Shown: positions 62,248-64,000 of the stretch, piece by piece
Layout of the letters: the number at the start of each line of letters is the position of its first letter
How positions within the stretch are numbered: the first letter of the stretch is position 1
NCBI GenBank assembly: GCA_963781285.1
Contig: CAWAFI010000026.1
Coordinates: 62,001-126,000, forward strand
Reading direction: 5' to 3'
DNA: 64,000 bases
Source of the DNA: CAIWHR01 sp963781285
Lineage (GTDB): Bacteria > Pseudomonadota > Gammaproteobacteria > Burkholderiales > Casimicrobiaceae
The notes under the pieces: model-generated
What the model was told of the DNA's origin: nothing
Seen by the model: only the letters and a program-made list of their open reading frames with translations
Database searches by the model: none
Translations under genes and position numbers: made by a program

Positions 62248-63024
62248 ATGAATTCGCCCGCTGCCGTCGTCGCCCCGATCGCCGTTGTCGCCGCGACGCC
62301 GGTGGCGGCGAACGAGCCCGCCTATCGGCGCATCCTCCTCAAGCTCTCCGGCGAAGCGCTGATGGGCGACGATGCCTACGGGATCAACCGCGAGGTGATC
62401 GACCGCATCGTCGCCGAGATCGCCGAGGTGACGCGAATGGGCGTCGAGGTCGCCATCGTGATCGGCGGCGGCAACATCTTCCGTGGCGTGGCGCCAGGGG
62501 CCGCCGGGATGGACCGCGCGACAGCCGACTACATGGGGATGCTCGCGACGCTGATGAACGCGCTGGCACTCCAGGACGCGCTGCGCCGTGCCGGTGTCGA
62601 GTCGCGCGTGCAGTCGGCGCTGCGGACCGATCAGGTTGCGGAGCCCTATATCCGCGGCAAGGCGCTGCGCTACCTCGAGGAGCGCAAAGTCGTCATCTTC
62701 GCCGCCGGGACCGGCAACCCGTTCTTCACCACCGACACTGCCGCCGCGCTGCGCGGGCGCGAGATGGGTGTGGACATCGTGCTGAAGGCCACCAAAGTCG
62801 ACGGTGTCTACACCGCCGATCCGAGCAAGGACCCGAACGCGAGACGCTACGCGGAGCTCACGTTCGACGAAGCGATCGTGAAGAACCTCAAGGTGATGGA
62901 CGCGACGGCGCTCGCGCTGTGCCGCGACCAGAACATGCTGCTCAAGGTGTTCTCGATCTTCGTCCCCGGCGCGCTGAAGCGGGTCGTGCTGGGCGGCGAC
63001 GAAGGCACGTTGGTGCATTGCTGA
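62248..63024 (+). CDS. pyrH: UMP kinase
   Basis: 258 residues of the amino acid kinase fold: YRRILLKLSGEALMGDDAYG, EVAIVIGGGNIFRGVAPGAA, DYMGMLATLMNALALQDALR, IFAAGTGNPFFTTDTAAALR, KATKVDGVYTADPSKDPNAR and the nucleotide-binding VMDATALALCRDQNMLLKVF. A 24-residue N-terminal extension (Ala/Val/Pro-rich) precedes the conserved part; GGAGG lies upstream of the chosen ATG. It makes UDP. Confidence 0.97.
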   Translation: MNSPAAVVAPIAVVAATPVAANEPAYRRILLKLSGEALMGDDAYGINREVIDRIVAEIAEVTRMGVEVAIVIGGGNIFRGVAPGAAGMDRATADYMGMLATLMNALALQDALRRAGVESRVQSALRTDQVAEPYIRGKALRYLEERKVVIFAAGTGNPFFTTDTAAALRGREMGVDIVLKATKVDGVYTADPSKDPNARRYAELTFDEAIVKNLKVMDATALALCRDQNMLLKVFSIFVPGALKRVVLGGDEGTLVHC

Positions 63025-63042
63025 GCATCCCGCGGAGGAGCG

Positions 63043-63600
63043 ATGATCGACGACATCAAGAAGACCGCCGAACAGAAGATGGGGAAGTCGGTCGAGACAC
63101 TGAAAGCCGACCTGGGCAAGGTCCGCACCGGCCGCGCGCATACCGGATTGCTCGACCATATCCATGTCGACTACTACGGCACGCCGATGCCGATCAACCA
63201 GTGCGCAAACGTCACGCTCGCCGATGCGCGCACGATCACCGTGCAGCCATGGGAAAAGAAGATGGTGCCGTTGATCGAGAAGGCAATCCGCGATTCCGAT
63301 CTCGGCCTCAACCCGGCAACCTCGGGCGACCTTATCCGGGTGCCGATGCCTGCGCTGACCGAGGAGCGGCGCCGCGACCTGATCAAGGTAGTCCGGCACG
63401 AGGCGGAAAGTGCGCGCATCGCGGTGCGCAACATCCGCCGCGACGCCAACGAGCACCTGAAGAAGCTGCTGAAGGATCACGCCGTCGCCGAGGACGACGA
63501 GCGCCACGCGCAGGCCGACGTGCAGAAGCTTACCGACCGTTTTATCGCCGAGATCGACAAGGTCCTCGCGGCGAAGGAAACCGACCTGATGGCGGTCTGA
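63043..63600 (+). CDS. frr: Ribosome recycling factor
   Basis: 185 residues, all typical: IDDIKKTAEQKMGKSVETLK, DLGKVRTGRAHTGLLDHIHV, DYYGTPMPINQCANVTLADA, RDSDLGLNPATSGDLIRVPM and LTEERRRDLIKVVRHEAESA. It splits post-termination ribosomes with EF-G. GGAGG precedes the ATG. Confidence 0.98.
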   Translation: MIDDIKKTAEQKMGKSVETLKADLGKVRTGRAHTGLLDHIHVDYYGTPMPINQCANVTLADARTITVQPWEKKMVPLIEKAIRDSDLGLNPATSGDLIRVPMPALTEERRRDLIKVVRHEAESARIAVRNIRRDANEHLKKLLKDHAVAEDDERHAQADVQKLTDRFIAEIDKVLAAKETDLMAV

Positions 63601-63692
63601 CGGATTCCGATGCCCGGCGATGCCGCCGTCCGGCGACGGCAAGCGGCATCGCGGGAGCTCCGTCGCCCGCACGACCCCGTTCTCCAGACGCC

Positions 63693-64000
63693 TTGTTCAA
63701 AAGCTCCACGCGCGACATCCCCGAGACGCGACCCGTGCCGCGACACGTGGCCATCATCATGGATGGCAACGGCCGCTGGGCGAGGCGGCGGCACCTGCCG
63801 CGCGTCGCGGGCCACCGCCGCGGCGTCGAGGCGGTGCGCGCGATCGTGCGCGCGTGCATCGAGCGGGGCATTCCGTATCTGACGCTGTTTGCGTTTTCCA
63901 GCGAGAATTGGCGTCGCCCACAGGACGAGGTGTCGATCCTGATGGACCTGTTTCTGCGTGCGCTGGAGCAGGAGGTAGCGAAGCTCGACGAGAACGGCAT
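63693..64000 (+). CDS. uppS: Undecaprenyl diphosphate synthase (5' part)
   Basis: The first about 102 residues: VPRHVAIIMDGNGRWARRRH with the Mg-binding Asp and the P-loop-like GNGRWA, LPRVAGHRRGVEAVRAIVRA, YLTLFAFSSENWRRPQDEVS. It makes the C55 lipid carrier for cell wall synthesis. The start is TTG at 63693, giving (M)FKSSTRDIPE as in relatives, or GTG at 63735. The gene runs off the right edge. Confidence 0.93.
   Translation, partial: MFKSSTRDIPETRPVPRHVAIIMDGNGRWARRRHLPRVAGHRRGVEAVRAIVRACIERGIPYLTLFAFSSENWRRPQDEVSILMDLFLRALEQEVAKLDENG

Overview
This window is high-GC bacterial chromosome, most likely from a betaproteobacterium. The evidence is gene order and family content. The order thrS-infC-rpmI-rplT-pheS-pheT-ihfA-merR-tRNA-Pro is present, as are rnfH-ratA opposite smpB, tig-clpP-clpX-lon-hupB, guaB-guaA and rpsB-tsf-pyrH-frr-uppS. 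A PhaM-like polyhydroxyalkanoate granule protein, typical of betaproteobacteria, is also present. Nearly everything is housekeeping. No transposase, integrase, phage gene or CRISPR array was seen.

Layout. 0-6 kb: the 3' end of an unrecognised gene, an exported SUMF1-like protein, PhaM, a glutathione S-transferase, a YbhB-type PEBP protein, an M61 peptidase and a zinc-ribbon membrane protein. 6-8.4 kb: tRNA-Arg, tag, and the N-degron transferases aat-bpt. 8.4-15.3 kb: a cell-cell signalling block of DSF synthase RpfF, hybrid sensor kinase RpfC, a stand-alone KAS III (FabH-like) and the HD-GYP regulator RpfG. It looks less GC-rich than its surroundings and ends beside tRNA-Pro. 15.5-23.1 kb: the translation block, in which infC starts at ATA. 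23.2-29.6 kb: the type II secretion genes gspG to gspN plus a DUF1624 membrane protein, with a repeat element between gspJ and gspK. 29.7-34.3 kb: mltG-tmk-holB-pilZ-tatD-ankyrin. 34.3-38.9 kb: an NlpC/P60 hydrolase, rnfH-ratA, smpB, a second repeat element, a GNAT acetyltransferase and an acyl-CoA synthetase. 39-42.9 kb: a rhodanese and the squalene operon hpnC-hpnD-hpnE, in which hpnD carries a frameshift. 43-52 kb: tRNA-Leu, then the protein-quality block tig, clpP, clpX, lon (with a heat-shock type promoter) and hupB, two tRNAs and ppiD. 52-60 kb: DUF4124, guaBA, DUF2087, an internally deleted RidA gene, tadA, an LD-carboxypeptidase, an NRDE protein and ygfZ. 60.4-64 kb: rpsB-tsf-pyrH-frr and the start of uppS.

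How the genes work together. RpfF would make a cis-2-unsaturated fatty acid signal, RpfC would sense it and phosphorylate RpfG, and RpfG would hydrolyse cyclic-di-GMP. The embedded KAS III may supply or shape the acyl-ACP precursor. The PilZ protein further downstream belongs to the same general theme of surface behaviour, although canonical PilZ itself is not expected to bind cyclic-di-GMP.

Points most worth checking: the FabH-containing rpf cluster, the ATA start of infC, the hpnD frameshift, the RidA internal deletion, and a dispersed 29-bp-period intergenic repeat present at two loci.
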